The notes beneath the pieces are model-generated. The model had not been told where the DNA came from, ran no database searches, and saw only the letters and a program-made list of their open reading frames with translations. The position numbers and the translations under genes were made by a program. Positions 24,480 to 36,443 of a stretch of DNA of 64,000 nucleotides are shown piece by piece. How positions within the stretch are numbered: the first letter of the stretch is position 1; every line of letters begins with the position of its first letter. The stretch spans positions 268,218,736 to 268,282,735 of the forward strand of contig NC_061508.1 in assembly GCF_022539505.1 (NCBI RefSeq). The letters are read 5' to 3'. Origin of the DNA: Lolium rigidum (taxonomy: Eukaryota; Streptophyta; Magnoliopsida; Poales; Poaceae).

Positions 24480-25013
24480 CTCACTGGCCAAGTCGGCATG
24501 TGCAGCAGCAAGCTGGGCGCGAAGTGTCACGATCTCATCCTCCTTCAGATCGCACCTCTCTCGGGCGCGGTCCTGCTGAGTCTGAGTGTGGTGCAGCAGA
24601 TACTCCAAGTGGTGCAGCTGGTGAGCGGTGTCAGGGTGCGGGGCGCCGGCCACGGGCTGACCCGCACCGTCGCGCAGCCCAAGGTACTGGTATCTAGTGT
24701 TGGCGATAGCCTCCGGGTGAAGGAGAGCATGGCGGGCAAGTGCCTCCTAGAAGACCCGGATCATCCCGTCGAGCCACGTGCGCTCCATCACATCGATGGT
24801 GAACTCCTCAGAAACGGGGGCAACCTCGCGCCCCCTGACGACGCAGGTGACCAGCCAGGCCATCTCCGAGTCCTCCGGCCTCTCGGTACGGACGCCCTTC
24901 ACCTCGGGCGCCGGACGCCCACACCGAAAAGCCAGGTCAGCCAGGGCCCGCTCGAAGAAGTAGAGGGGCGGTCTCACCCAGACCTGGTGAAAGTGCGAGT
25001 ACTCGATCGGCAT
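24480..25013 (-). pseudogene. Leader ORF of F, copy 2 (5' part only)
   Basis: It starts MPIEYSHFHQV (25013). The first 88 codons are open and include GVRTERPEDSEMAWLVTCVV and SEEFTIDVMERTWLDGMIRV. It stops at TAG 24747-24749, the same TAG seen in copy 1. It then continues with an AHQLHHLEYLLHH-type stretch and is cut at 24480 where duplicated LTR sequence begins. It lacks the acidic tail. This copy is better preserved than copy 1, with no insertion near the position of 22736 and no second TAG. Confidence 0.75.
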
Positions 25014-25222
25014 CTACACAAATTTTAAGGTAGATTAAGTTAGTGATCACAGTGTGCAAAATTTTAAGCATAGTAAAACTTTAATGCAAGTAAAGTTTTT
25101 GAAAATAGAAGGAGATCAGGGACTTAAGCATTTTCATCATTTAGTCAACCTCTTTGATTTAAGAAAATAGTTTTTGTTCTGTGCTAACGCCCAGGCTAAC
25201 TAAGGTCTCCTACAGTCAGGAT

Positions 25223-25235
25223 GGCTCTGATACCA
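25223..25235 (-). other. Primer binding site of F (Met-tRNA type)
   Basis: The minus strand reads TGGTATCAGAGCC, complementary to the 3' end of initiator Met-tRNA and standard for plant LTR elements. A 4-bp spacer separates it from the 5' LTR. Confidence 0.95.
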
Positions 25236-25239
25236 GCTC

Positions 25240-28200
25240 TGTGGGGCCCCGGACTTACCAGATCCGTAACTCCTGTTATGCATACAATTTCACGATCCCA
25301 AGATCATTCCATCGTGAATACATAACCGAACCGATAGCAGATTACATCATCCATTACAAGTACCGAAATAACATTAATACGGAAGTCTTACATCATAGGC
25401 CATCAAGGCCGAAGTTCAACAAACAGCAGCGGAATTTATTTGACTCCAAACAGCGGTGGAACACACGTCAGGCCTTTACCCTACAGGCGGCTGACTGGGA
25501 GAGCGACCTAGTTTGTGTCTTCGGCATCGTACTCCTCTTCTTCGTAGTACTCCTCTTCAAAGTCTGGCCAAGTAAATAGCCAGGACAACAATGCCAATGA
25601 GTACGTTTGAATGTACTCGCAAACCACCTTAGAGAGAAGTAAAGGATATGCAATATGGCGAGTAGCAAGGAACGAGGCACTAAACTAGGGCGGCAAGGAG
25701 CGAGAGGTGGTTCCTCTCGAGAGTATGACATCTTCATATTGTTGTTGAAAAACTTTTCTTTAAACCATTTTATTTGCAGACTAATAGGTAAGGGTGACCC
25801 GATTTCTTTCCCGGCCATCTCATATGGCCAACACAAAACATTCAGCTCTCCACCGTACCTTCCAGGTACACTTTCCACTAGTCCCACTGGCATCACTTTC
25901 CCAAAACAATATTTGAGAAAACACTTTTGTAAAACAAAAACTCTTCAGGCTAAGCAACAGCCTTCCCGACCGTCCATAACCGCGGACACGGCTATTCGAA
26001 TAGTTTTCACTCTGCAGAGGTTGTACACTTTCCCCACAAGATTCGAATACTCATCGTGTGGGCATCATCCCTGCATAATGACATATGCCACGACAAATAC
26101 CCGATCGTAGTTTTTCGCCCTGCTCGCCTTAGCCTAAGACATGCCGCCTAGAGTTGTACCTCCCAACACCGCAGTCCGAGGGTCGTTTACCCAGGAGTAG
26201 CAAATTCCCCGACCAGCTCGACCCTCCGGAATGCCGCGACCAACCGCGGGGCATTATTCAATGGGAGCTCATAGGTTGTACCCCTGCCATCTGAAAAGAA
26301 GGAAAGGCGTCCCCAGTACGTCGGGAAGGCCCGGTCGATAGGTGTCCATGCTCGGACTACCCCTTACATTTGCAGGACCCAAACTAAGGCGAGACAAACT
26401 ACTATGCTACGCCCAGTGCCCACTTTGGGGTAATGTGGTTGCACTGTCTTTCAGTCTGGGTGAGTACTTAGGCGCAAAAGTTTTCGAAAATATTTTCTTT
26501 CCTCCACTTGCCTCCAGCAAATCTTCTTTTTAGAAACTTTTGCCTTTTGATAAACCACACTTGGGCAGGGCTACCCCATTCCAAGGTTTTCGAAAAGCTC
26601 ATTTTCAGGAAAACATTTTCATAACCATTTTTCCAGGGCTCCCAACCTATAGTCCAATTCTTCTTAAAAAATGGCGACAAGGATGACAAGGTGATAAGCA
26701 CCATATCACTAATAGAGGTGTGATCAGTAGGTACCAATGAGGGCTGCACCCTAAGGGTGGATTAATAAAACTCCGGGTGGCGTTAACCACCGACATAATA
26801 AACAGAAGATATGCACTTTATAAAACCTGCAATAATGCAAGAGCAAGATATATAGGATCAGAGATGCATCAAGAGGTGGCTTGCCTTGATTAGCAAAGTG
26901 CCCCTGGTCTTCCTCTTCAGTCCCTCCAAAGTCTCCTCCTCCTTCGTTTTCGGCGGTGTTCGAATCTAGCGTCGCAAAAAGAAAACAAAAAGCCATACCC
27001 GATCAACAAACCACACCAGAATAATTCACACAAAAATTTGGGAAAAATACAGTATGTAGAGGGTTACTAATGCAAGCTACTGAAAGTGGTTTCACCCATT
27101 TATGATTTTTAAAACAAAAGATATGATTTTTGAAATTCCAGAAATGACTTATGAACCATTTAAATGGTCTAAATCTTTCTATATGTCATAAAAATGCATG
27201 CAGCATACCTACTGAAAGCTAATAACATGTAGAGTACACATGCACAAGAATCACATGCAAATAATTTTTAAATGACCTAGGTAAATTAACTAAGGCAGAA
27301 ACCAGAGCATACAAACAACAAGCCACACCAGTATCAGAGCATTACCAACCAACACCATACATACCCCTGGATAGGTGAGACTAAATGTGAACTAACCCCA
27401 CTGGTTTGACATTTTTCTGATTTGTAAATGATTTTATAAAAATCAAATACTGAAAAGATATATTGTTTTAGTAATTAAATTCTTGAAATTAAACTATAAC
27501 TCTTAAAAATATTTCCTTTGGCACAAAATTACCTTATATATATATCTACTAGCAGCACTTAGTATTGTTTCAAAATCTAAAGCAGTTTTCCATTTAAAAA
27601 TCATTTACTAGCTCCCTGGACAGAAATGGTTTTGTAAAACAACTTAATTCCAGAAAACCCCTGCATGCTAGACTAGTGCCAAAATAAAGCTATCTACATA
27701 TACTTCACAGCAAAACTAACCTCATGCAAGAAGGTTGCATAAATGTCACACACTAATAAAATACTCCAGCAGATACTTTTTAGGTTTTCATTTATCAGCT
27801 CATTTTTACAGCACTAAATCACATGCATGCAGTTGTATATGGTTAAGAAAACATCTGTGAGCATGTAGGAACTTGAATCAACTCATTTGGTCACTGGATG
27901 AATTTGTGGTGATTTAAAAACTAAGCAGGGAATTACTGGCAGGTTAAAAGGAAGAAAAAGAAGAAAGGGAAAGGGCCGGCGCTGCTGGGCTTGGCCAGAT
28001 TCGGCCCAGCAGTGGCTCCGCAGCGCGGGAGCGCCGTTTTGAAACGGCCCCGTCGTGGCGTCCACGCGGGCGCGAGCCAGGGGAGCGGATGCATGCAGCC
28101 GTCCGATCAAGTGGAGATCGACGGCTGCTGCTCGTCGTCTCCACAGGGCCATGCACGACGTGCACCGGCGCCCTGGGAACAGGCGGGGGCTAGGGAGCTC

Positions 28201-30044
28201 ACCTCGTCGAGCAGAAAACGTCGGGAGCAAGTGCGTTGGACGCGGAAGAGGGAGGGCTTCCGAGCGAGGGGCTTGGCGGAGAAAACAGCAGTGGTCGCAG
28301 CGTCATCGACGGCGACGGGGCCTCCCTGCTGCTCACGGTACCGACGGCGTCGGAGGGTCCTAGGGACAAAACGAGAGTGTGTGAGCGAGGGAGTGATGCG
28401 GCGCATCAAATGAGCAGGATAGGGAGAGAAACGGCGGGGTTTCCGCGTCGGCAACCTTCACCGGTGCCCACGGACGGCGAGCGCGAGCACCGGCTGCGGG
28501 AAAGGAGACGGGATTTCTCCTCCCGTGAGGGGTGGTTGGAGTGAGAGGGGGTTCTGGTGGCGAGCGGGACGAGCAAGAGGAGGTCCGGGCCGTTTATAGC
28601 TCGCCGCGCGGTGCATGGTGTGCGAGACCGTGGCGAGGAAGAAGGGCGTGCGGCGGCAGTCCATTGGGCGAGCTAGGCGGCGGGATACGTGGCCAACGAT
28701 GGTGCCAAGCCTTGGACGCATGCCCGCGTCGGTCAGCAGAGAGAGGGCGGGAAGACAGCACGGACGCTTGGCCGCAAGCGAGGTGTTCGCCGGAAAGACA
28801 TGACGGGGCGTCGATGGAGGCGTGCGGGTGTGCGTCTCCGTGACCTGTGGGCACTTTACCGTGCTCTCCCTGACGTCTACGGTCACCGGCGTGCGAGAGT
28901 GAGGTGGCCACCTTGGCCGTGTCCGTGCAGACGTGCACGGTCACCACAGGTGGTCACCGTGGTGTGTCAGTGATGGTGAGCGAGGGTAGAGCTGCTGGTG
29001 GGTTTAGGAGGGAAAGAAGTGTGCAGGGGAGTCCGCTGGCCTCATGTGCAAGCTCAGCAGAGAGAGAGGGGAGAGGCTTGCTGTCCCTATGCGTGTTGCC
29101 AAAGGAGAGAGGTGACGGGAGAGGAGGCTTAGGGAGATAGGGGAGGGACAGGAGAGATGGTAGGGAGGGTAGGGGAGTGCAGGCATGCATGCTCCAGGGT
29201 TTGGCTGTACTTGTTTGGGTCGAGGCCAAAGGTGGTATGAATCATCAAACCATCCCGGCCACTTCTCTCTCCCATTTCCCTCTTAACCACATGGTGCCAA
29301 ATGCATGCCTAAACATGTGATCCGTGTGTGGAGAGAAAAAGAGTGGAGAGAAGGGAGATGGGGTCGAAATCTGTCCATGTGCTGGTGGTTTGGGAGGAGT
29401 AAAGAGAAGAGAGAGATAGATAGATAGAGGGATGCAAGGTAATGGTGGTGGTGTGATGGCCGGCATGGCCATCCTCCACATTTTAATTTGTTTGAAAAAT
29501 TAGGTCCACACACTAGGGCATGTCCCAAGGCAAAGTTGGGACAAAATATGATGAGCCAAAAAGGCTACTTGTTGGTAGAGTTTTCAGATTTTAAAATGGA
29601 AAAAAATATGGATGAGATTTGGAGGAAGAAAATTTGGGTGGAGGCATGATCTTCCAAGATCATTATCACATGCTAAAGATTAAAATGATCTTGGGTTTTT
29701 GCAAGGTTTAAATTAATAAAAAAAGATTTGAGAAGGGGTGACATATAAGAAGAGGGTTTTAGGGTTTTGTGAAAAATAGAGAGAAAGGTGAGATGCCCCA
29801 AGGGTTTGTGTCCTGATTAATTTAATTAAAACTAGAAATAAAAAGGGATCACATGAAGAAAAGGATTTAGGGTTTTAGAGATTCACACACAATATAATTT
29901 CTACAAGTGACACACACACACATCCAACAAGCAGATGCAAGATCAACTATATGCATGCAATTTTTAAAGATAGAAAAAGTTTTTGTTGGCCCAAAATTTG
30001 TGTTTCAAAATTTTAAATCAAAGCACAGAAGTTGGGTTGTTACA
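25240..30044 (-). repeat. 5' LTR of F (4,805 bp)
   Basis: Plus-strand limits TGTGGGGCCCCGGAC and GTTGGGTTGTTACA, flanked on the right by the AGTTG target duplication. It is collinear with 12353-17163, apart from small indels such as the (TA)n run near 27540. Confidence 0.95.
28593..28598 (-). promoter_or_regulatory. TATA box in 5' LTR of F
   Basis: The minus strand reads GAGCTATAAACGGCCCGG, followed by a C/T-rich start region (CCTCCTCTTGCTCGTCC). The 3' LTR copy at 15709-15715 reads TATAAAA. From here to the LTR end is about 3.3 kb, so R plus U5 would be unusually long. Confidence 0.6.
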
Positions 30045-30354
30045 AGTTGCACATACAACGGGTTTAGCAAGACCCGCAACACGAGCTGATCACTCAAATG
30101 ATTTGCTGCCGACAAACTTACAAACAATGGCATCAACGATGCTAAAGGTGCATTAAGAATTGCCCCTTGAAATAAACAACAATGTGTCAACGGCACCTGA
30201 AGAAAACTGTAAACATCGAGTTGCTCGACTCACGGTTGCAAGCATCAGTATCTAGACTCGGGGGCTACTTCCATTGGGAGCGCTGGACGCGCACCCGATA
30301 AAATCATCGGCTCCTTCTAGGTATCATCCGAATCATCGGATCCTCCTGGGTATC
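30045..30354 (+). mobile_element. Element H, continuation after F
   Basis: It begins with the second copy of the AGTTG duplication. It contains GACTCGGGGGCTACTTCC, a purine-rich stretch usual near the 3' end of grass Gypsy elements, and a short direct repeat of AATCATCGG..CTCCT (about 29 bp apart, 30302-30354). It is cut at 30355 by element D. No H 3' LTR is visible. Confidence 0.65.
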
Positions 30355-31873
30355 TGATGTCTACTTCCCCCTCCTTTTCCTGTAGACAGTGTTGGGCCTC
30401 CAAGAGCAGAGGTTTGTAGAACAGCAGCAAGTTTTCCCTTAAGTGGATCACCCAAGGTTTATCGAACTCAGGGAGGAAGAGGTCAAAGATATCCCTCTCA
30501 TGCAACCCCGCAACCACAAAGCAAGAAGTCTCTTGTGTCCCCAACACACCTAGTAGGTGCACTAGTTCGGCGAAGAGATAGTGAAATACAGGTGGTATGA
30601 ATATATATGAGCAGTAGCAACGGTGCCGTGAAAATAGCTTGCTGGCGTGTAGTTGATGGTGGTAGTATTGCAGCAGTAGTAACACGATAGAAACGAAGAA
30701 ACAAGCAGCGATAGCGATATTTAGGAACAAGGCCTAGGGATCATACTTTCACTAGTGGACACTCTCAACATTGATCGCATAATAAATAACTCTTTCTCAT
30801 ATGTGCTACATACACTCTTTTGTTGGATGATGAACACATTGCGTAGGATTACACGAACCCTCAATGCCGGAGTTAACAAGCTCCACAATAATGTTCATAT
30901 TTAAATAACCTTAGAGCATAATAGATCATTGCAAAATAAACCAAGAACTAACATAGTGCACACACTGCCCACATTACACTATGAAGGAGGAATAGATCAC
31001 ATCAATACTATCATAATGATAATTAACTCCACAATCTACAAGAGATCATGATCATAGCCTACGACAAGAACCACAAGGTGCACACACTAGTCACCTTTAC
31101 ACCATGCAGGAGGAATAGACTACTTTAATAACATCACATGAGTAGCACACAACTAGTAGCGATACAAAGCTCATCATATGGATCTCAATCATGTAAAGCA
31201 GCTCATGAGATCATTGTATTGAAGTACATAGGAGAGAGATTAACCACATAGCTACCGGTACAGCCCCGAGCCTCGATGGAGAACTACTCCCTCCTCATGG
31301 GAGACAGCAGCGGTGATGAAGATGGCGGTGATAATGGCAGCGGTGTTGATGGAGAAGCCTTCCGGGGGCACTTCCCCGTCCCGGCGGCGTGCCGGAACAG
31401 AGACTCCTGTCCCCCAGATCTTGGCCTCGCGATGGCAGCGGCTCTGGAAGGTTTCTGTGGGTTTCGTCGAACGTATCAGGGTTTTCGATCTAGGGGCTTT
31501 AAATAGGCGAAGAGGCGGCGCAGGAGGGTCGAAGGGGCGACGACACCATAGGGCGGCGCGGCCAGGGCCTGGGCCGCACCGGCCTATGGTCTGGGGGCCC
31601 AGTGCCCCCCTCTGGTCCTTCCCGGGTGTTCTGGATGCTTCCGGTGAAAATAGGAACTTGGGCGTTGATTTCGTCCGATTCCGAGAATATTTCGTTACTA
31701 GGATTTCTGAAACCAAAAACAGCAGAAAACAGGAACTGGCACTTCGGCATCTTGTTAATAGGTTAGTTCCAGAAAATGCACGAATATGACATAAAGTGTG
31801 CGTAAAACATGTAGATATCATCAATAATGTGGCATGGAACATAAGAAATTATCGATACGTCGGAGACGTATCA
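30355..31873 (-). repeat. 3' LTR of D
   Basis: 1,519 bp; the plus strand runs TGATGTCTACTTCCCCC to GGAGACGTATCA. In element orientation it starts TGATACGTCTCCGACGTATC exactly like C, but ends GGGGAAGTAGACATCA, unlike C. Confidence 0.88.
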
Positions 31874-31890
31874 GCATCCCCAAGCTTAGT
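31874..31890 (-). other. Polypurine tract of D
   Basis: The minus strand reads ACTAAGCTTGGGGATGC, adjoining the LTR. Confidence 0.8.
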
Positions 31891-32520
31891 TATGCTCGTC
31901 CCGAGCAGGTAAAACGATAACAAAGATAATTTCTGGAGTGACATGCCATCATAACCTTGATCATACTATTTGTAAAGCATATGTGGTGAATGCAGCGATC
32001 AAAACAATGTATATGACATGAGTAAACAAGTGAATCATAAAGCAAAGACTTTTCATGAATAGCACTTCAAGACAAGCATCAATAAGTCTTGCATAAGAGT
32101 TAACTCATAAAGCAATAATTCAAAGTAAAGACATTGAAGCAACACAATGGAAGATTAAGTTTCAGCGGTTGCTTTCAACTTGTAACATGCATATCTCATG
32201 GATAGTTGTCAATGCAAAGTAATATAACAAGTGCAATATGCAAATATGTAGGAATCAATGCACAGTTCACACAAGTGTTTGCTTCTTGAGGTGGAGAGGA
32301 ATAGGTGAACTGACTCAACAATAAAAGTAAAAGAATGGTCCTCCATAGAGGAAAAGCATCGATTGCTATATTTGTGCTAGAGCTTTGATTTTGAAAATAT
32401 AAAGAGAGCATAAAAATAAAGTTTTGAGAGGTGTATGTTGTTGTCAACGAATGGTAGCGGGTACTCTAACCCCCTTGCCAGACAAACCTTCAAAGAGCGG
32501 CTCCCATTTTATTTTATTTT

Positions 32521-32732
32521 GGGTGGCACTCCTTCCAACCTTTCTTTCACAAACCATGGCTAACCGAATCCTCGGGTGCCTGCCAACAATCTCATACCAT
32601 GAAGGAGTGCCTTTTATTTTAGTTTTATTATGATGACACTCCTCCCAACCTTTGCTTACACAAGCCATGGCTAACCGAATCCTTCGGGTGCCGTCCAACA
32701 ATCACATACCATGGAGGAGTGTCTATTTTTGT
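32521..32732 (-). repeat. Tandem duplication inside D (about 125 bp)
   Basis: The words CCATGGCTAACCGAATCC and CATACCATG(G/A)AGGAGTG occur twice in direct orientation (32554 and 32667). The corresponding regions of A and B have a single copy. Confidence 0.75.
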
Positions 32733-33310
32733 TAATTAATTTGGGACTGGGAATCCCATTGCCAGCTCTTTTTGCAAAATTATTGGATAAGCGGATGAAG
32801 CCACTAGTCCATTGGTGAAAGTTGCCCAACAAGATTGAAAGATAAACACCACATACTTCCTCATGAGCTATAAAACATTGACACAAATCAGAGGTAATAA
32901 ATTTTGAATTGTTTAAAGGTAGCACTCAAGCAATATACTTTGGAATGGCGGAAAATACCATGTAGTAGGTAGGTATGGTGGACACAAATGGCATAGTGGT
33001 TGGCTCAAGTATTTTGGATGCATGAGAAGTAATCCCTCTCGATACAAGGTTTAGGCTAGCAAGGCTATTTGAAACAAACACAAGGATGAACCGGTGCATC
33101 AAAACTCACATAAAAGACATATTGTAAACATTATAAGACTCTACACCATCTTCCTTGTTGTTCAAACTCAATACTAGAAATTATCTAGACCTTAGAGAGA
33201 CCAATTATGCAAACCAAATTTTAGCAAGCTCTATGTGTTTCTTTATTAATGGGTGCAAAGCATATGATGCAAGAGCTTAAACATGAGCACAACAATTACC
33301 AAGTATCACA

Positions 33311-34780
33311 TTACATGATTTTTCTGGTTTGAATATGTCTAGACCTTGTTTATCGACTTGACTGTTCTTATTGTATGACATAAGAAGACTATGTGCTTTG
33401 GTTTTTCATTTTTTTTTGATTTTTTGAATTTTTATGACCATTTGAATTTTGGTCAAATCCTTGGTTTGACCAAGATTGAAACAAGTTAAAAACATGAATA
33501 TGAAAAAGTAAGCATGTATCGATCCTTCTTAATTAGTCACTCCAAAATGAAGCTCGTGGGAATATTTTGAAATTTCCATGTTTGAAACCCAATACCACTT
33601 CTCTTCACGCTTGACTTCATAAGATAGAGTATAGGGTTAGGGGTAGATACATGATTTTTCTGGTTTGAATATGTCTAGACCTTGTTTATCGACTTGAATA
33701 TGTGCTTTGGTTTTTCATTTTTTGATTTTTTTTAATTTTTATGCCCATTTGAATTTTGGTCAAATCCTATGTTTGACCAAGATTGAAACAAGTTGAACAC
33801 ATGAATATGAAAAAGTAAGCATGTATCGATCCTTCTTAATCACTCCAAAATGAAGCTTGAGGGAGTATTTTGAAATTTCCATATTTGAAATCCAATACCA
33901 CTTCTCTTCATGCTTGACTTCATAAGATAGATTTTATGGTTAGGGGTAGATACATGATTTTTCTGGTTTGAATATGTCTAGATCTTGTTTATCAACTTGA
34001 ATGCTTACTGTTTGACAAGATTATGTTCTTTCATTTTGAATTTTTTTCATTTTTTTGTATTTTTATGCCCATTTGAATCTTGGTCAAATCCTAGGTTTGA
34101 CCACGAGGTAAACAAGTTTAAAACATGAATATGAAAAAGTAAGCATGTATCCTTCTTAGTCACTCCAAAATGAAGCACTTGGGAGGTTTTTAAAATTTCT
34201 ATATTTAAAACCAAAAACCACTTCTCTTCATGCTTGACTTCATAAGACAAAGTTTAGGGTTAGGGGGTAGATACATGATTTTTCTGGTTCAAATATGTCT
34301 AGATCTTGTTTATCAACTTGAATGCTTACTATATGACATAAGAAGACTATGTGCTTTGGTTTTTTTTTAATTTTGGTCAAATCCTTGGTTTGACCAAGAT
34401 TGAAACAAGTTAAAAACATGAATATGAAAAAGTAAGCATGTATCGATCCTTCTTAATTAGTCACTCCAAAATGAAGCCCATGGGAGTATTTTGAAATTTC
34501 CATGTTTGAAACCCAATACCACTTCTCTTCATGCTTGACTTCATAAGATAGAGTTTAGGGTTAGGGGTAGATACATGATTTTTCTAGTTTGAATAAGTCT
34601 AGGCCTTGTTTATCGACTTGAATGTTCTTACTATATGACATAAGAAGACTATGTGCTTTGGTTTTTCATTTTTTGATTTTTTTGAATTTTTATGCCCATT
34701 TGAATTTTGGTCAAATCCTAGGTTTGACCAAGATTGAAACAAGTTAAAAACATGAATATGAAAAAGTAAGCATGTATCGA
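33311..34780 (+). repeat. ~330-bp satellite, array 2 (left half of split array)
   Basis: Monomers start at 33523, 33830, 34150 and 34447, after a partial monomer. Diagnostic words give the types II (AGCTCGTGGGA), III (AGCTTGAGGGA), I (AGCACTTGGGAGG) and II. The array stops at 34780 with ATCGA, the target duplication of element B, and resumes at 49585. Confidence 0.93.
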
Positions 34781-36426
34781 TGCTGGCGTGTGACAAGGCT
34801 TGCAACGGTGCCAGAAAGTAGCTTCTTGTGACGGTAAAGCACACGTCCGTTGGGAACCCCAAGAGGAAGGTGTGATGCGTACAGCAACAAGTTTTCCCTC
34901 AGTAAGAAACCAAGGTTTATCGAACCAGTAGGAGATGAAGGCCACGTGAAGGTCGTTGGTGACGGAGTGTAGTGCGGCGCAACACCAGGGATTCCGGCGC
35001 CAACGTGGAACCTGCACAACACAATCAAGATACTTTGCCCCAACTTAACAGTGAGGTTGTCAATCTCACCGGCTTGATGTAAACAAAGGAGTAAACGTAT
35101 GGTGTGGAGAATGATGTTTGCTTGCAAAGAACAACAGAGAAAAATGATTGCAGTAGGTTGTATTTCAGATGTAAAAGAATGGACCGGGGTCCACAGTTCA
35201 CTAGTGGTGTCTCTCCAATAAGATAAACAACATATTGGGTGAACAAATTACAGTTGGTCAATTGACAAATAGAGAGGGCATAACAATGCACATACATATC
35301 ATGATGACTACTATGAGATTTACTTAGGGCATTACGACAAAGAACATAGACCGCTATCCAGCATGCATCTATGCCTAAAAAGTACACCTTCGGGTTAGAA
35401 TCCGCACCCCTTCCAGGTATTAAGTTGCAAACAACGGACAATTGCATTAAGTACCGTGCGTAATGTAAACAATACAAATATCCTTAGACAAAGCATTGAT
35501 GTTTTATCCCTAGTGGCAACAACACATCCACAACCTTAGAACTTTACGTCACTTGTCCCGCATTCAATGGAGGCATGAACCCACTATCTAGCATAAATAC
35601 CCCTTCTTGGAGTTACAAGTATCAACTTGGCCACAGCCTCTACTAGCAACGGAGAGCATGCAATATCATAAACAACACATATATGATAGATCGATAATCA
35701 ACTTGACATAGTATTCCATATTCATCGGATCCCAACAAACACAACATGTAGCATTACAAATAGATGATCTTGATCGTGATAGGCAGCTCACAAGATCTAA
35801 ACATGATGGCATAATAGGAGAAGACAACCATCTAGCTACTGCTATGGACCCATAGTCCAAGGATGAAATACCCACGCATCAGTCCGGAGGCGGGCATGGT
35901 GATGTAGAGCCCTCCGGTGATGATTCCCCTCTCCGGCAGGGTGCCGGAGGAGATCTTCAGAATCCCCCGAGATGGGATTGATGGCGGCGGCATCTCAGTA
36001 ACTTTTCTCGTATTTTGGCTCTCGGTACTAGGGTTTTCCGATACGAAGGAATATATAGGCGAAGAGGCAGCGTCGGGGGAGCCAGGGGGTGGGCTCCCCA
36101 TACCTGGGCGCGGCAGGGGGCCTGGCCACGCCGCCCTATGGGGTGCTCCCCCTGTTGGCCCTCTCCGACTCTTCTTCGATGTTCTGGAATCCTCCGTGGA
36201 AAATAGGGCCGTGGGATTTTGTTTCGTCCAATTCCGAGAATATTTCCTGTGTAAGATTTCTGAAACCAAAAACAGCAGAAAACAGGAACTGGCGCTTCGG
36301 CATCTTGTTAATAGGTTAGTACCGGAAAATGCATAAAAATGATATAAAGTATGATTAAAACATGTAGGTATTGTCATAAAACTAGCATGGAACATAAGAA
36401 ATTATACATACGTTTGAGACGTATCA
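34781..36426 (-). repeat. 3' LTR of B
   Basis: 1,646 bp; the plus strand runs TGCTGGCGTGTGACAAGGC to TTTGAGACGTATCA. A GC-rich block lies at 36060-36150. Confidence 0.93.
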
Positions 36427-36443
36427 AGCATCCCCAAGCTTAG
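36427..36443 (-). other. Polypurine tract of B
   Basis: The minus strand reads CTAAGCTTGGGGATGCT next to the LTR. Confidence 0.85.

Larger units (their letters stand above)
24480..26603 (-). repeat. Tandem duplication in F, unit 2
   Basis: Partner of 22358-24479. It consists of the leader part 24480-25239 and the first 1.36 kb (plus-strand order) of the right LTR. Confidence 0.9.
12353..30044 (-). mobile_element. Chromovirus (Gypsy, Tekay/Del-like) element F, full length but dead
   Basis: Two long LTRs (12353-17163 and 25240-30044) flank an internal region with primer site, leader ORF, gag, pol and polypurine tract in order on the minus strand. A perfect 5-bp target duplication AGTTG lies at 12348-12352 and 30045-30049. 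Element termini are TGTAACAACCC...CCCCACA. A chromodomain at the end of pol and a Met-tRNA primer site place it in the chromoviruses. The long LTRs and ends suggest the Tekay/Del clade (Erika-like, name unverified). It is inserted in element H. It is unusual in carrying a 2.1-kb tandem duplication at its 5' LTR/leader junction (22358-26603). Confidence 0.95.
30355..33310 (-). mobile_element. Gypsy-type element D, truncated (3' LTR and 1.4 kb internal)
   Basis: The 3' LTR (30355-31873) is followed on the right by internal sequence that is the reverse complement of the 3' internal region of C (about 42.4-44.0 kb). The element breaks off at about 33310, where satellite DNA begins, so gag, primer site and 5' LTR are lost. 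The candidate left target duplication is GTATC (30350-30354), with no partner. Confidence 0.85.

Noticed and set aside
35832..36395. 187-codon minus ORF and similar ORFs at 31252, 44045, 49197 and 52969
   Set aside because: All are homologous LTR sequence of the B/C/D/E group. The recurring MFHA..CF.HTL start is LTR text, not a protein family.
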